DNA of 64,000 nucleotides, taken from Myotis daubentonii. Its lineage: Eukaryota > Chordata > Mammalia > Chiroptera > Vespertilionidae. A program made the position numbers and the translations under genes. Location of the stretch: positions 33,297,341-33,361,340 of the forward strand of contig NC_081844.1 of the NCBI RefSeq assembly GCF_963259705.1, written 5' to 3'. Below are positions 12,464-32,160 of the stretch, piece after piece (position 1 is the stretch's first letter; each line of letters starts with the position of its first letter). The notes under the pieces are model-generated. The model worked only from the letters and a program-made list of their open reading frames with translations, did no database searches and was not told the DNA's origin.

Positions 12464-13158
12464 AACATCAATTTCTTAATAGCAAGAATCGGGTCGGCGT
12501 TTATATGGCCTTGGTTGTATTGTGCTATTATTTACAGCTGGTTTGTTTCACATTCCACCTAAACATGTGCCCCCTGGCATTTGGTTCCTGTGTTCTTGTC
12601 TGTGTGATCCAACCCAGTGGTCCCTCAGGACAGGTGAGGGACTTTAGAAACACCTGAGGCCGGAGCCCGTGAATCAGCCCTGATCGGTCTGGGGTGAGAT
12701 GTGGGCAGCAGGGTTTTTGTAATTGTGGTAAAATTCACATAAGGTAAAATCTACCATTTTAATCTTCTTAAAGTGTAATTCAGTGGCATTACGTAGGTTC
12801 ACATTATGCAACCATCACTTCTATCTCATTCCAGAACATCCCATCACCCCAAAAAGAGACCCTGTCCCCACTAGCAGTCACATCCATTTCCCTTCTCTAG
12901 CCCGCGGACATGTCACATATATGAAATCACACTCTCTGTGGCCTTTTGAGTCTGGCTTCTCCCACTGAGTGTCATGTTTTTCGAAGCCAATCCAAGTAGT
13001 GGGGAATGTCAGTACTTCATCATTTGCATGGCTGAGAACAGTCTGTTGGGCAGGTGGAGCACGTTTTGCTTATCGGTCATCCATTGTTAGAGATTTAGGT
13101 TGTTTCCACTTTGGGCTGTTTGAACAGGGCTACTCTGAATGCTGGAGCACACAATTGT

Positions 13159-13385
13159 GTTTTGGTGTTTTTTAAAAAATATATATTTTTATTGATTTCA
13201 GAGAGGGAGAGGGAGAAAAGATAGAAACATCAATGATGAGAGAGAATCATCAATTGGCTGCCTCCTGCATGCCTCCCACTGGGGACTGAACCTGAACCCA
13301 GGCATGTGCCCTTGACCGGAATCGAACCCGGGACTCTTCAGTCCGCAGGCCGATGCTCTATTCACTGAGCCAAACCAGCCAGGGC
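13159..13385 (-). repeat. Ves SINE with target duplication
   Basis: Reverse copy from poly-T to 'aaaccagccagggc', flanked by a perfect 9-bp duplication cacaattgt (13150-13158 and 13386-13394). The duplication shows it landed inside the L1 fragment. Confidence 0.92.
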
Positions 13386-13501
13386 CACAATTGTTTTTAA
13401 ACACCTATTGTAAATTCTCTTGGGTATATATACCTAGGCGTGGAATTGCTGGGTCATATGGTAATTAACATTTAGCTTTATTGAGGAACCAGCAAACAGA
13501 A

Positions 13502-13667
13502 TTTTTAAAAAATGTTTTTATTGATTTCAGAGAGAGGAAGGGAGAGGGAGAGGGAGAGAAACATAGATGAGAGAGAAACATTGATTGGCCGCCTCCTGAC
13601 CAGGATCCAACCGGCGATCTCTTGGTGCATGGACAACGCTCAACCACTGAGCCACACTGACCAGGCT
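13502..13667 (-). repeat. Ves SINE (internally deleted)
   Basis: Reverse copy, shorter than usual; part of the tRNA-related head is missing, though the 'actgagccacactgacc' end remains. Confidence 0.85.
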
Positions 13668-13878
13668 AAACAGAATGTTTTCATTGAAATTTTTATTGAG
13701 CTCATTGTGGATTCCCCTGCAGTTGTAAGAAATAATGCAGAGATTCCATTGTACACGTTGCTCAGTCTCCCCCAATAAGGCTGCATTTTGCAAAGTGAAA
13801 TCAATATCTCCACCAGAATGTTGACCTGGATCCCATCACCTGCTTTATCCAGATTTCTGATTTCCCAGTTTTACTTGC

Positions 13879-13883
<5 letters not shown>

Positions 13884-13975
<92 letters not shown>
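13884..13975. repeat. (CT)n-(GT)n compound microsatellite
   Basis: About 43 bp of CT dinucleotides run directly into about 48 bp of GT dinucleotides within an old L1 fragment. Confidence 0.95.
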
Positions 13976-13977
<2 letters not shown>

Positions 13978-14239
13978 TGTCTACAGTTGTATCAACTGAA
14001 TAGGGTCCTGTATCCACCACCACAAGGACCCCTCCAGCTGCCCTGTTACAGCCTCAGCCCCTCCCATCTCTAATCCCCTGGCAACCGCTCATCTGTTGTC
14101 ATTTCAAACACGCTACATAAACGGAATCTTATGTTATGTGACCTTTGGACTTGTTTCTCTTGGCATAATTCATCAGGATTTTAAAAACTTGGGGGGCCAG
14201 GTTGACATGCCTACGTCCACCTGCCTTTTCTCCCAGCAG

Positions 14240-14920
14240 CTTATATCTCGAGGCAACCCGCGTGCCTCAGGTTCCTCATCTGTTAACCGAGAGAGGAAAG
14301 CCCTCAGCTCGCAGGCGAGTTCCAGTTCCGGGGCTTGGAGCAGATGGGGAAGCAGATGCCCGCAGGCAGGACGGGCCCTGCGAGGCTTTGTGACGTCACA
14401 CCAGGTTGCTATGGCAGCAGCCCCAAAGCCGCCCGGGATGCTGCCGCCTTGGCCTCGCGGCTTGCTGGTGATTCGCGGAGGCGTCTGTGTCACGTGCTCC
14501 ACGGGCCAATGAGGAGGTGGTCCAGGGCCGCCGGTTCAGCGAAGCTTCAGAGGGCGGGCGGGGGTAAAGGTAGAATGCAATTAAGGCGAGCTGTTCCTCA
14601 TTCTCCAGAGTTAAAAACGCCTTCCCTGGATTCCTCCCAAAAAAAGGGTCTGGAGTTGGAGTCACTGCCATTTCTTGAGGCTCCAGCCTTTGTGAGCCCC
14701 AAGACTAACGCTGGACGTGGCGGTGCAGTTCCCCTCTCCGAAGAGGGCGTCGTGGGCATTCTGCCATCTCTTGACGTTCTCGTACCTAGAAATAAGAGTC
14801 GGCCTGGGAGGTTTCAAAATTAATATATTCTGTGGTTGGTTTATAAGCCGTCGTCGTGGGCGATTCTCACAGATTGTTGCTGTTCCTACGCCCACGAACA
14901 GATGGGAACGAACACTCTAG
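14240..14920. promoter_or_regulatory. Unassigned CpG-rich promoter-like block
   Basis: CpG-dense sequence in otherwise AT-richer intergenic DNA. Visible sites: a perfect CRE tgacgtca (14391-14398), an RFX X-box-like gttgctatggcagc (14405-14418), an E-box cacgtg (14491-14496), a CCAAT box (about 14506-14510) and a GC box gggcgggcggggg (about 14552-14564). A GT donor-like 'ctctaggtgggt' lies at about 14920. This is the layout of a CpG-island promoter or enhancer, but no gene I recognise starts here. Confidence 0.5.
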
Positions 14921-15039
14921 GTGGGTCATTCTGCAAGACAGGCAGCTAAACTGCTGACGATGTTTTGTCATTTTCTCCCCTGAAACCAATGTTTTGGGCA
15001 GAAATGGGGCTGGGTCGTCTGCCTGTTTGGGCAAGCGAA

Positions 15040-15520
15040 TTAGTACCCCATTGCTGGGTCACACGTCACCCCAAACAAAATGACTTGAAACAACAAGAAA
15101 CACATTTTATTTTCGTCACGTTTGTGGGTCAGGAATTCAGAAGTAATTTGGCTCAGAGGTTCTGGCTCAGGGTCTTTCATGAAGGGCTGCCTCACCTGGC
15201 GGCAGGCTGGGCCTGGAGAAGGCGCTTCCAGGACGGCTCCCTCGTGTTGCTGCTGGTGACGGGCTCCGCGCTCTCCCTGTGGCCCCTCCACGGAGCTCCT
15301 TGCGTGTCCGCACAGCGTGACAACTGGCTCCCCACGGAGTAAGTGGTCCAAGAGAGAGTGGGGTGGAAGCCTCCCGTCTTGTAGGACCTAGTTAGTCGCA
15401 GAAGTCACAGACTTACTGCTGAAATCCTATTGGTTCCACAGGCAGCCCACCTCAGTGTGGAGGGGACTGCACAAGGAAGCGGACAGGGCCATCTTGGAGG
15501 CTGCCCACCGTGCTGGCATT
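15040..15520 (+). repeat. Possible ancient interspersed repeat
   Basis: Contains 'tgacttgaaacaacaagaaa', 'tttgtgggtcaggaattcag' and 'ctggctcagggtct', which recall a common old mammalian repeat. I cannot name the family with certainty. Confidence 0.35.
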
Positions 15521-15560
15521 TTCACACAAAAGACCATCTGTTGATTCAAAACACACCACA

Positions 15561-15790
15561 GCCCTAACTGGTTTGGCTCAGTGGATAGAGCGTCGGCCTG
15601 CGGACTGAAGGGTCCCAGGTTTGATTCCGGTCAAGGGCATGTACCTGGGTTGCAGGTACATCCCCCGTAGGGGGTGTGCAGGAGGCAGCTGATCGATGTT
15701 TCTCTCTCATCAATATTTCTAACTCTCTATCCCTCTCCCATCCTCTCTGTAAAAAAAAAATCAATAAAATATATTAAAAAAAAAAAAAAG
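15561..15790 (+). repeat. Ves SINE
   Basis: Full-length forward copy: 'gccctaactggtttggctca' head, B box 'ggtttgattccgg', pyrimidine body, 'aatcaataaaatatatt' and a poly-A tail. Confidence 0.95.
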
Positions 15791-16223
15791 AAGGAAGGAA
15801 AGGACAAATGGTGTTTAATACCACAAAACAATCTTTAAAAAAAAGAAGAAACTCACCACAGCAAACCAAGATGATGATGGGATGTCGGCATCCACTCCCC
15901 CAGCCACACCCTACTCTAGGTCCAGGAGTCTTGGGGGAGGATATGTGACCAAGGCCTGGCCGATAAGTTTCAACATGGAGAAAGTGTGGGGGTGGTTGCT
16001 TGTCCCCTGGGTTTGCTGGAGAGCATGGCAGCCCATGCCAGGGGTCGTCTTTGTCACTATGCTACAAGAGCCAAACAAAGGATAGTAGAACAAGAGATGG
16101 AGGAAAAGTGAGGGACAGGAAGAGAGAAGGCGGGGTAAGGCCTTACTCATCTGAGCCCACCTTCCAGCCTTGCCTGCAACCATCCCTTCTTCTGAACATT
16201 TCAGTGTCAAAAGCCAATCCTTT

Positions 16224-16430
16224 AGCCCTGACCGGTTTGGCTCAGTGGGTAGAGCATCGGCCTGCAGACTGAAGGGTCCCAGGTTCGATTCCAGTCAGGG
16301 GCATGTACCTTGGTTGCAGGTGCATCCCCAGTAGGAGGTGTGCAGGAGGCAGCTGGTCGATGTTTCTGACTCTCTATCCCTCTCCCTTCCTCTCTGTAGA
16401 AAATCAATAAAATATATTTAAAAAAAAAAA
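16224..16430 (+). repeat. Ves SINE with 13-bp target duplication
   Basis: Full-length forward copy flanked by the perfect duplication aagccaatccttt (16211-16223 and 16431-16443). Its low divergence suggests a young insertion. Confidence 0.97.
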
Positions 16431-16467
16431 AAGCCAATCCTTTATGTTGCTCAAAACAATTAGGAGG

Positions 16468-16689
16468 GCCCTAACTGGTTTGGCTCAGTGGATAGAGCGT
16501 CCGCCTTCGGACTCAATGGTCCCAGGTTCTATTCCAGTCAAGGGCATGTACCTTGGTTGCGGGCACATCCCCAGTGGGGAGTGTGCAGGAGGCAGCTGAT
16601 GGATGTTTCTCTCTCATCGATGTTTCTAACTCTCTATCCCTCTCCCCTCCTCTCTGTAAAAAAATCAATAAAATATATTTTTAAAAAAA
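16468..16689 (+). repeat. Ves SINE
   Basis: Full-length forward copy only 25 bp beyond the previous SINE's target duplication. Flanked by near-identical caattaggaggg / caatgaggaggg, so it inserted independently. Confidence 0.95.
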
Positions 16690-16714
16690 CAATGAGGAGG
16701 GTGGTTTCTGTCAT

Positions 16715-17085
16715 TCGTAACACGATGCCATCACCAGATGAACAAATAAATCAAACACGCTGGAATGTTACTCAGCCGGACAAGGAGTGAAGCACCAACG
16801 CTCGCTACAACGTGGATGGGCCTCGAGCCCACGATGCCCACCGAGAGAAGCCAGACACAGAAGGCGACAGGGTGTGTGGATTCCATGTATGTGAAACCCC
16901 TAGAGACAGAGAGCCGATTAGTGGTTGTCGGGCTGGGGGCGGGGTGTTCCGAGGTGATAGAAATGGTTTGGAGTGAGATAGAGGTGGTGGTCTCGCCGCA
17001 TCGTGAATGCACTCATTGCCACCACGTTGTACACATTAAAATACCCGCGTGCCATGTGATTTGCACATTAACAGTGATTTAAAAA
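16715..17085 (+). repeat. L1 3' end fragment
   Basis: Forward fragment with 'tggaatgttactcagcc', 'agccagacacagaaggcgac', 'attccatgtatgtgaaac' and 'ttgtacacattaaaat', typical of the L1 ORF2 end and 3' UTR. No open frame of note. Confidence 0.7.
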
Positions 17086-17640
17086 GAGAGAAAGGTCATG
17101 CTGCCCCGCCCGGCGTTGCCTCTCCCTTCTGCTGGCTCCGCTCCCACCCACACCCGGTTCATCCCAGGCTCTCCAGGGAATCCTCCAGTTTCTACCCCCT
17201 CTTTTAAGCAGAACAACTCCTCTTCCCACGGCTGGCCACACCAAGGCATTTGACCTCCCCTGACCGATCCCGCCAGTTCCCTCCATGTCCCCGACCCTAA
17301 ATGTCAGCTATTCTTCAGCCCCTCCTTCCATTAAAAGAAGAAAGGGGAATCTTTACATGCAAATGTAGAAATACATCCAGGCACACGGCTGAGGGGAAAG
17401 CCAGGATGCACTGATGGTTTAATTCTTTTCCACAGGAACATAAATGTATGTCAATGGATAGAAAAAAAACAAACAAAAATCAGAGAACAGGACCCTCTCC
17501 AGGAAGCACCTTGCCCCCAAGCTGAGTTATCGCAGGTGACAGCTGTGCTGAGCATTTTGCCCACTATCTTTCCAGTCCCCAACATCCATTTTCTCACGGC
17601 CTGTCCATGACGCAAATGTCCTATATTTTTGGTCATTTTA

Positions 17641-18024
17641 TTTTTTAAAAAAATATGTTTTTATTGATTTCAGAGAGGAATGGAGAGGGAGAGAGAGATA
17701 GGAACATCAGTGATGAGAGGGAATCATTGATCGGTTGCCTCCTGCACACCCCACACTGGGGATCGAGCCCTCAGCCAAGGCACGTGCCCTTGACCAGAAT
17801 TGAACCTGGGACCCTTCTGTCTGCAGGCCAACACTCTATCCCAGTGGTCGGCAAACTGTGGCTCGCGAGCCACATGCGGCCCTTAGGCCCCTTGAGTGTG
17901 GCCACGAAGTTTCAATCGCACTGTACGTGCACGCCCACACGTGGTATTTTGTGGAAGGGCCACACTCAAGGGGCCGCAGTTTGCCGACCACTGGCCTATC
18001 CACCGAGCCAAAGTGGCTAGGGCG
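17641..18024 (-). repeat. Ves SINE split by a hAT element
   Basis: Reverse SINE flanked by a perfect 16-bp duplication atttttggtcatttta (17625-17640 and 18025-18040). Its tRNA-like head is interrupted by a 152-bp hAT element at 17842-17993, so the SINE is older than that element. Confidence 0.93.
17842..17993 (+). mobile_element. Short non-autonomous hAT element (copy 1)
   Basis: 152 bp with terminal inverted repeats cagtggtcggcaaactg and its complement. Flanks ctctatcc / gcctatcc form a slightly decayed 8-bp duplication inside the host SINE. A second copy of the same length and orientation lies at 22874-23025. Confidence 0.85.
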
Positions 18025-18207
18025 ATTTTTGGTCATTTTAGAACGCCTCTCAGGCCCTAACTTCCGTGTGGGCGACATTCTGGCCATCTGTCTGCCACAA
18101 CGAACAGCGGGCTCAGATCACGCTGGGTCTGAGTGCTGCCTCGCTGAGGCTCCTCAAACTGCCCCAAAGAGAGTCAGACAGCAGGCTACAGGGGCCAGTT
18201 TCATTTT

Positions 18208-18409
18208 CTTTTTAATATATTTTTATTGATTTCAGAGAGAGGAAGGAAGAGAAACATGATGAGAGAGAATCATTGATTGGCTGCCTCCTGCACTGCCCCC
18301 TACTGGGGATCGAGTCAGCAACCCCAGCATGTGCCCTGATGGGGAATTGAACCCTGACCTCCTGATTCATGGGTCAATGCTCAACCACTGAGCCACATCA
18401 GCCAGAGCA
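18208..18409 (-). repeat. Ves SINE
   Basis: Reverse copy from 'tttttaatatatttttattg' to 'ccacatcagccagagc', immediately downstream of the PLK5 stop. Confidence 0.9.
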
Positions 18410-18613
18410 AGTTTTCTTTTAACGGAAGGAAGAACAAAGCTGAACAAAAGTCTGGGTTGAACAGTCATACCATGAGGCAAAGACTCCCCACCTCCCATGC
18501 ACCTGCCAGCTCCCCAGCTGCCCCCAAGGCCATCCCCTCTGGAGGAACAGAAACACAAATGGAGCCTGGGACCCTGGCATCAACATGCAGAGGCCCACCC
18601 TGCGCCCGGGGTG

Positions 18614-27387
<8,774 letters not shown>

Positions 27388-28269
27388 CCCGCGCGGGGGC
27401 CTGCAGGGAGCAGGGACGGGGGAGCAAGGAGAGGGAGCAGGGAGCAGGGAGCAGGGAGGAGGGAGCAGGGTGTGGGCAGTGTGCAGCCTCCCAGCCGGAC
27501 CACCTGGCAGTGCAGCGCCGCGCAGCTGCTCTGGGAACCGCTCTGCGGGGCTGGGGGGAGCGCGTCTTGTTGGCTGAAGAGGGCTGGTCCGGTGCCGGAG
27601 AGGGCAGGTGCGCGGGGGCGCGCGGGCGCGCGGGGATGCAGGCTGGCGGGAGTTCCAGTGACAGAGCGGCGCCCGCGTCCCGCCTGCTGCCCCGGTGCGC
27701 TCAGCCTGGCTCTTGCAATCCTGCGCCTCCCGCCAAGCTGCGAGCTGTCAGCACGCAGTTTCGCTGAACAGGAAACGGAGTCCCAGGGCTTGTGTCAGTC
27801 TCCCCGAGGCCGCCCAGGGAAAGGTGGGTGGGTTGGGGCTTGGCGGGCTCTCCCCAAAGTGCGCTGGAGAAGTGAGTCCGGTCCTTCCGAATGCCTGTGA
27901 CTACGTCTTTTCTGCGGTGACACTATGGGCCTTGATTACCTGGGCACTGGGGGGCGCAGCAGGATCCAGGGGCTGAGAAAGAAGCCCAGTATCTCTGGGG
28001 CTGAGGCTGGTGTGGAGGGGAGTGAGGCCTGGGGCAGGGACCCAGAAGGGGGAATGGCTCCGTGTTGGGAGGTGTCATATATAAAGGACACTTGACAGTG
28101 ACAGAGACAGGATTTAGGGACCGATGGGTGGACTGGGGTTTATGATTCGTGGCATGGGCTGCCAAAGAGAGGAAGTCAGATGGGAGGACAAGTGGGCAGG
28201 ATCGAGGTCCCACCTCCCAACCCCCCCACCCCCGCCGAATACTGTGGGGGCATCTCTGAGCTGTGGCCC

Positions 28270-28470
28270 AACTTCAGTTCTAGGCACTTTTCTTGCTTTC
28301 TCCCATTTCACTGTTACCCTGATCCTGGGACATGGGAACTGGCCTGTGTCCATTTTACAGGTAAGCACACTGAGGCCCAGGGAGGTTAGGGTGCTTACCC
28401 AGCCAGGAAGGGACAGTGCTGGGTTTGAATTTGGGCTGCTGCCTCCGGCTGCCTCAGTATTAATCCCGAA
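28270..28470. repeat. MIR element
   Basis: 'ccattttacaggtaagcaca' with 'ctgaggcccagggaggttag' and 'cagtgctgggtttgaa' is a well-preserved MIR core. Confidence 0.75.
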
Positions 28471-29029
28471 TGTTACATAACACAATGAATGGGGAGGGGT
28501 TAGCAGGGCTTCATGCGGCTGGAATCAGACCTAGGAATTTTCCAGAGACCAGATTTTGGAATCTGGCCCAGCCATGCCACCAGGGACAGGAAACACCTTC
28601 TGAGTTGTCACATGGTCACATGGCACTTCAAATGGGGGCCCCAGAGCATTTGAGGGAGGAAGACTCAGGGACCTTTGTGGGGGCGGCTTCAGCACCAGGG
28701 CCAAAGGGTTTCAGGACAGCTGGCTGTGACCTGGGAGCCGAGGGCCCTGCTAATGAGAACCAGGTGCAGTGTGACAGAAGATGGGCAGCGGGGGGAGGGC
28801 CTTGGGTCTGAGCAGTCATGTCACTGTCACCCTGGAATCCATGAGGGCAGGCAGCTGGTTCCTTTTCAATAGCACACCTCCATCCATGTGCTAATTCAGT
28901 ATGTTAAATAGTGTAGGGAACCTGTGCTCAAGACAGACCCACCCAGGCCTCATGAAAAAACTGCCAGGACTTAACCTAGGGGAGGGTTCTGTAGGTGAAT
29001 GTGAGTAAGCCAGGACCCCTTCCTGGCAG

Positions 29030-29110
29030 TGGCTTGTCCTGGAGGTAGATGCTATTCTTAGCTTCATGTTACAGAGGAAGAAACGGAGGCTTGCATGGAA
29101 GGCACATGCA
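29030..29110. repeat. MIR-like core
   Basis: 'gatgctattcttagcttcat' and 'cagaggaagaaacggaggct' match the MIR core pattern. Confidence 0.5.
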
Positions 29111-29473
29111 AGCCAGAGGCACTGGGTTGTGGCCAAACCCTGCCAGAAGTGTAGGTCAGTGGGCCCAGAGCCCCCGCCCCCCTAAACCATCCTGGGAGGG
29201 AAGGCAGAGTCCACATGCTAAATCAGGTGGCTAAGACCACTGAACCCCCAGAAGCTCCCTGGTGGTGAAAAGAATCTAAATTTCCTGGCACGGTGCCACA
29301 CTGCCTGCCTGTCAGCGGGCTCCTCTGCACAGACACCAGTCTCCCCCACCTCTTGGCTGCTTGCCAGGTCTTCCTGGATGAACCTCCACCATGGGGCTGG
29401 TGAGATCTCCCCTTCCCAGCCTGCACCCCCATGAGCAGGCACCTACCGCCCCTAGGATTCTAGAGTGAAAAAA

Positions 29474-29789
29474 AGCTATATATATAAAAGCCTAAGCAAC
29501 CATTTGACCAGTAGCGCTGACACACACTGACCACCAGGGGGCAGATGCTTTGACCAGTAGGTTACCTTGCTGCTGGGGTCCGGCAGATGGGGACCCGGCA
29601 AGACGGGCCGGACATGCCCTGAAGCCCTCCTGCCGTCCCTCCCCCGCCCCGAATGTGCACCTGTGGCGTCCCCCTACCTTGTCTGTGCCCTCTCTCAATC
29701 CGGGACCCCTCGCGGGGTGTCGGAGAGCCACAGGCCAGGCCGAGGAACCCCACTGGTGCATGAATCCGTGCACCAGACCTCTCGTCTAG
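29474..29789 (+). mobile_element. HeliBat-type non-autonomous Helitron
   Basis: About 316 bp. The left part has 'tatatatataaaagcctaag' and 'ctgaccaccagggggcagat'. The right part ends in a perfect 7-bp stem tggtgca / tgcacca (29754-29760, 29769-29775) followed by CTAG at 29786-29789. No terminal inverted repeats and no target duplication, as expected for rolling-circle transposons. These terminal features match HeliBat elements of vesper bats. The base after CTAG is A rather than the usual T, so the edge may have decayed. It carries no Rep/helicase frame. Confidence 0.8.
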
Positions 29790-29794
29790 AATAA

Positions 29795-30255
29795 AATGAA
29801 ACATACTTGTTCACAGCAGCATGAATCACAACAGCTAAATGGAGGAAACAACTCCAATGGCCAGTGGTGGATAAATGGATAAGTTGTGATTCATTCACAC
29901 ACTGGAATATTATTCAAACTTATAAAGGAAGGAAACTCTGACACCTGCTACAACATAGACGAACTTTGAGGACATTATGCTCAATAAAATAAACCAGACA
30001 CAGAAGGATAAATACTGTTGATTCCACTCATATGAGGTTCCTGGAGGAGTCAAACTCACAGAGACAGAAGGTAGATGGTGGGTGACAGGCTAGGGGAGAG
30101 AGAGGTGATGAAGTTAATGTTTAATAGGGACGAAGTGTCAGTTTGAGAAGATAAGAAAGTTCTGGAGATGGATGGTGGTTATAGTTGCACTTAAAAATAG
30201 TTAAAATGGTAAAGTACATGTTATGTGTATTTTGCCACAATAAAAAGAGGAAAAA
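29795..30255 (+). repeat. L1 3' end fragment
   Basis: Forward fragment with 'ggataaatggataagttgtg', 'tggaatattattcaaactta', 'aaaccagacacagaaggata' and 'tgtgtattttgccacaataa', typical of the L1M 3' region. The Helitron sits at its left edge. Confidence 0.75.
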
Positions 30256-30349
30256 TATATAAGATTTTCCACCCTACCCTTAAAAAAACACAACCTTGGG
30301 GGACTTACTAAAACTCCCATTTTGGAGATGGGCAAACTGAGGCGCAGTT

Positions 30350-30728
30350 TGGGTATTGATCACTGGATCACAGTTTTGCAAAGGGGCCTGCCTGGCCTCC
30401 CATGCTGACCCCTGCCCAGGGTTCCTAAAGCTGGGTGATCACCAGCTGGAGCCTCGGCCTGGCCGCCCACACCCTGAATCCCTACACCCCAGGTCACAGC
30501 GTCACTCCCCCTCCATTCTGCTTTCTTGCCAACCTGAGATAACTCTCCAGACTCAGCAGATTTCCCTGGAGAACTGCAGGAAGCTTTGCTCAAAATACCT
30601 GCCGCAGGTGAGGGGGCAGCTGCTGAGACAGCAGCCAGACTGCCAGAGGTCTACCTTGGGAGGCTTGAGGGGCTGGGCATGGGGTCAGCCTGGGCACAGT
30701 CCTCTTCTCCTAGAAGGTGCCAAGGTGG
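30350..30728 (+). repeat. Inverted repeat, arm 1
   Basis: 379-bp arm matched in reverse complement by 31131-31510 across a 402-bp spacer. The inner part, about 30505-30728, differs from the other arm at only about 3 of 224 bases by my reading; the outer 155 bp is clearly more diverged. No convincing protein or repeat family is recognised in the arm. Confidence 0.9.
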
Positions 30729-31130
30729 CAGAGGGGACTTTGCAGATGGATTAAGTACCCTGAGGTGGGGATGACCCTGAGGTGGGGATGACTCTGGAGA
30801 AACACCAGAGAGGGTGGTGTTTCTAGAAAGAGCTGACAACAATGGATGCTTGGAGGGTGGGAGAGGCAAGGATAAGGTCTAATCCTGGACCAGTAGAAGC
30901 CAAGTCCCCCCACTCACAGCGCTGGGCCAGCCTCAAGGCAGTGCCCTGCTGCAGTCATGGGGTTTCTGAAGCACAGAGTCAGGGTTCCCTCCTGCTGACT
31001 CTGCTCACGAGGCCCTGTCCCCAGAGGCTAAGCTCACGAGTGCAGACATGAGGAAGTCCAGTGCAGTTCAAAGGCCAGGAGACCAGAGAAGTCCCTGGAG
31101 CCAGGGTGAGTCATGTCTGCCCGGGTGTAC

Positions 31131-31510
31131 CCACCTTGGCACCTTCTAGGAGACGAGGACTGTGCCCAGGCTGACCCCATGCCCAGCCCCTCAAGCCTCC
31201 CAAGGTAGACCTCTGGGAGTCTGGCTGCTGTCTCAGCAGCTGCCCCCTCACCTGCGGCAGGTATTTTGAGCAAAGCTTCCTGCAGTTCTCCAGGGAAATC
31301 TGCTGAGTCTGGGGAGTTATCTCAGGTTGGCAAGAAAGCAGAATGGAGGGGGAGCGAAACTATGGCCTGGGGTGTAGGGATTCAGGGTGTGGATGTCCAG
31401 GCCAGGGCTTTAGCTCATGACCCCCCGGCTTTAGGAGCCCTGGGCAGGAGTCAGCATGGGAGCCAGGCAGCCCCCTTTGCAAAACTGTGATCCTGCGATC
31501 AGCACCCTTG
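31131..31510 (-). repeat. Inverted repeat, arm 2
   Basis: Reverse complement of 30350-30728. The inner boundary is sharp at 'ccaccttggcacc' (31131). A diverged third copy of its central part ('caggtattttgagc' onward) is at about 33000-33085 in the same direction as this arm. Confidence 0.9.
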
Positions 31511-31879
31511 GGGAAGGAATATTATACTACTGATGGCAGAGCGTAGACTTTGTAGTGTCTTTGAAACTTCCCGTAAATCTAAAATGATTCAAAAATTAAT
31601 TTTTTAAAAAAACCCCACAAGAATTAGGAGATCATTATAAGAAATTCAAGCAAAACCTATGAGGCAGTGACTCAAAATCACCTATAGCCCCTGCCTCAAG
31701 ATCGTTGTAGCCAACCGTAGGCATTTATCCTTCAATTTCCTGCCTGAGTTTACATTAACATGCATATTTCTTCTTTTATAAAAATGTCATCACATTGTGT
31801 ATGATTTTGCTAATTTTTTCCACCTAACAGCATACCTTAAGTGACTTGCCATTTCTGAATCACTGTTCCATGCTCCCCA

Positions 31880-32160
31880 GCCCCCAAGCCATGTGAGGCC
31901 CCTGCCCCTCTCTGGCCTTGAAGCAGACCCTCTTGCTTCATGTGCTCCAGCCACACAGGCCTCCTCTGGGCCTGGACCTCACCCCGCTCCTTGGCCACCT
32001 GACCTTTGCCTAGGCTGTTCCTCTGCTGAGAACACCCTCTCCCTCACACCCTCTTCCATCCAGTTCCCCTTCATCCTCCAGGTCCTGCCTGGAGCATCCC
32101 CACTTCAGGCAAGCTCCCCCACACTCCCAACCCAAAAGGAGCTGAGGGCACCCATTCAGG
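31880..32160. repeat. Probable L2 fragment
   Basis: 'ctttgcctaggctgttcctc', 'ctccaggtcctgcctggagc' and 'cccacttcaggcaagctccc' resemble an old L2 element. Confidence 0.4.

Larger units (their letters stand above)
12690..14190 (-). repeat. L1M fragment cut by two Ves SINEs
   Basis: Reverse-strand old L1 sequence ('ataaggtaaaatctaccatt', 'gcaaccatcacttctatctc', 'tgggtatatatacctagg'). It is interrupted at 13159-13385 and 13502-13667 by SINEs and holds a CT/GT microsatellite at about 13884-13975. No intact L1 reading frame. Confidence 0.65.
7871..18613. other. MEX3D-PLK5 intergenic region
   Basis: Tail-to-tail spacer (MEX3D +, PLK5 -), mostly repeats: old LTR fragments, L1 pieces and Ves SINEs, each listed separately. 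Stretches 7871-8540, 9000-9400, 10090-10740, 11150-12110, 15840-16200 and 17090-17620 hold no gene, RNA or repeat that I can name. A GC-rich, promoter-like block stands out at 14.24-14.92 kb. Confidence 0.7.

Noticed and set aside
15561..15680. tRNA-like A and B boxes in this and other SINEs
   Set aside because: They belong to Ves SINE heads; no cloverleaf with anticodon arm and acceptor stem was seen, so no tRNA gene is called.
30586..31490. Matching proteins from both arms of the 30-31 kb inverted repeat
   Set aside because: They are the same DNA read on opposite strands; no start context or domain supports coding.
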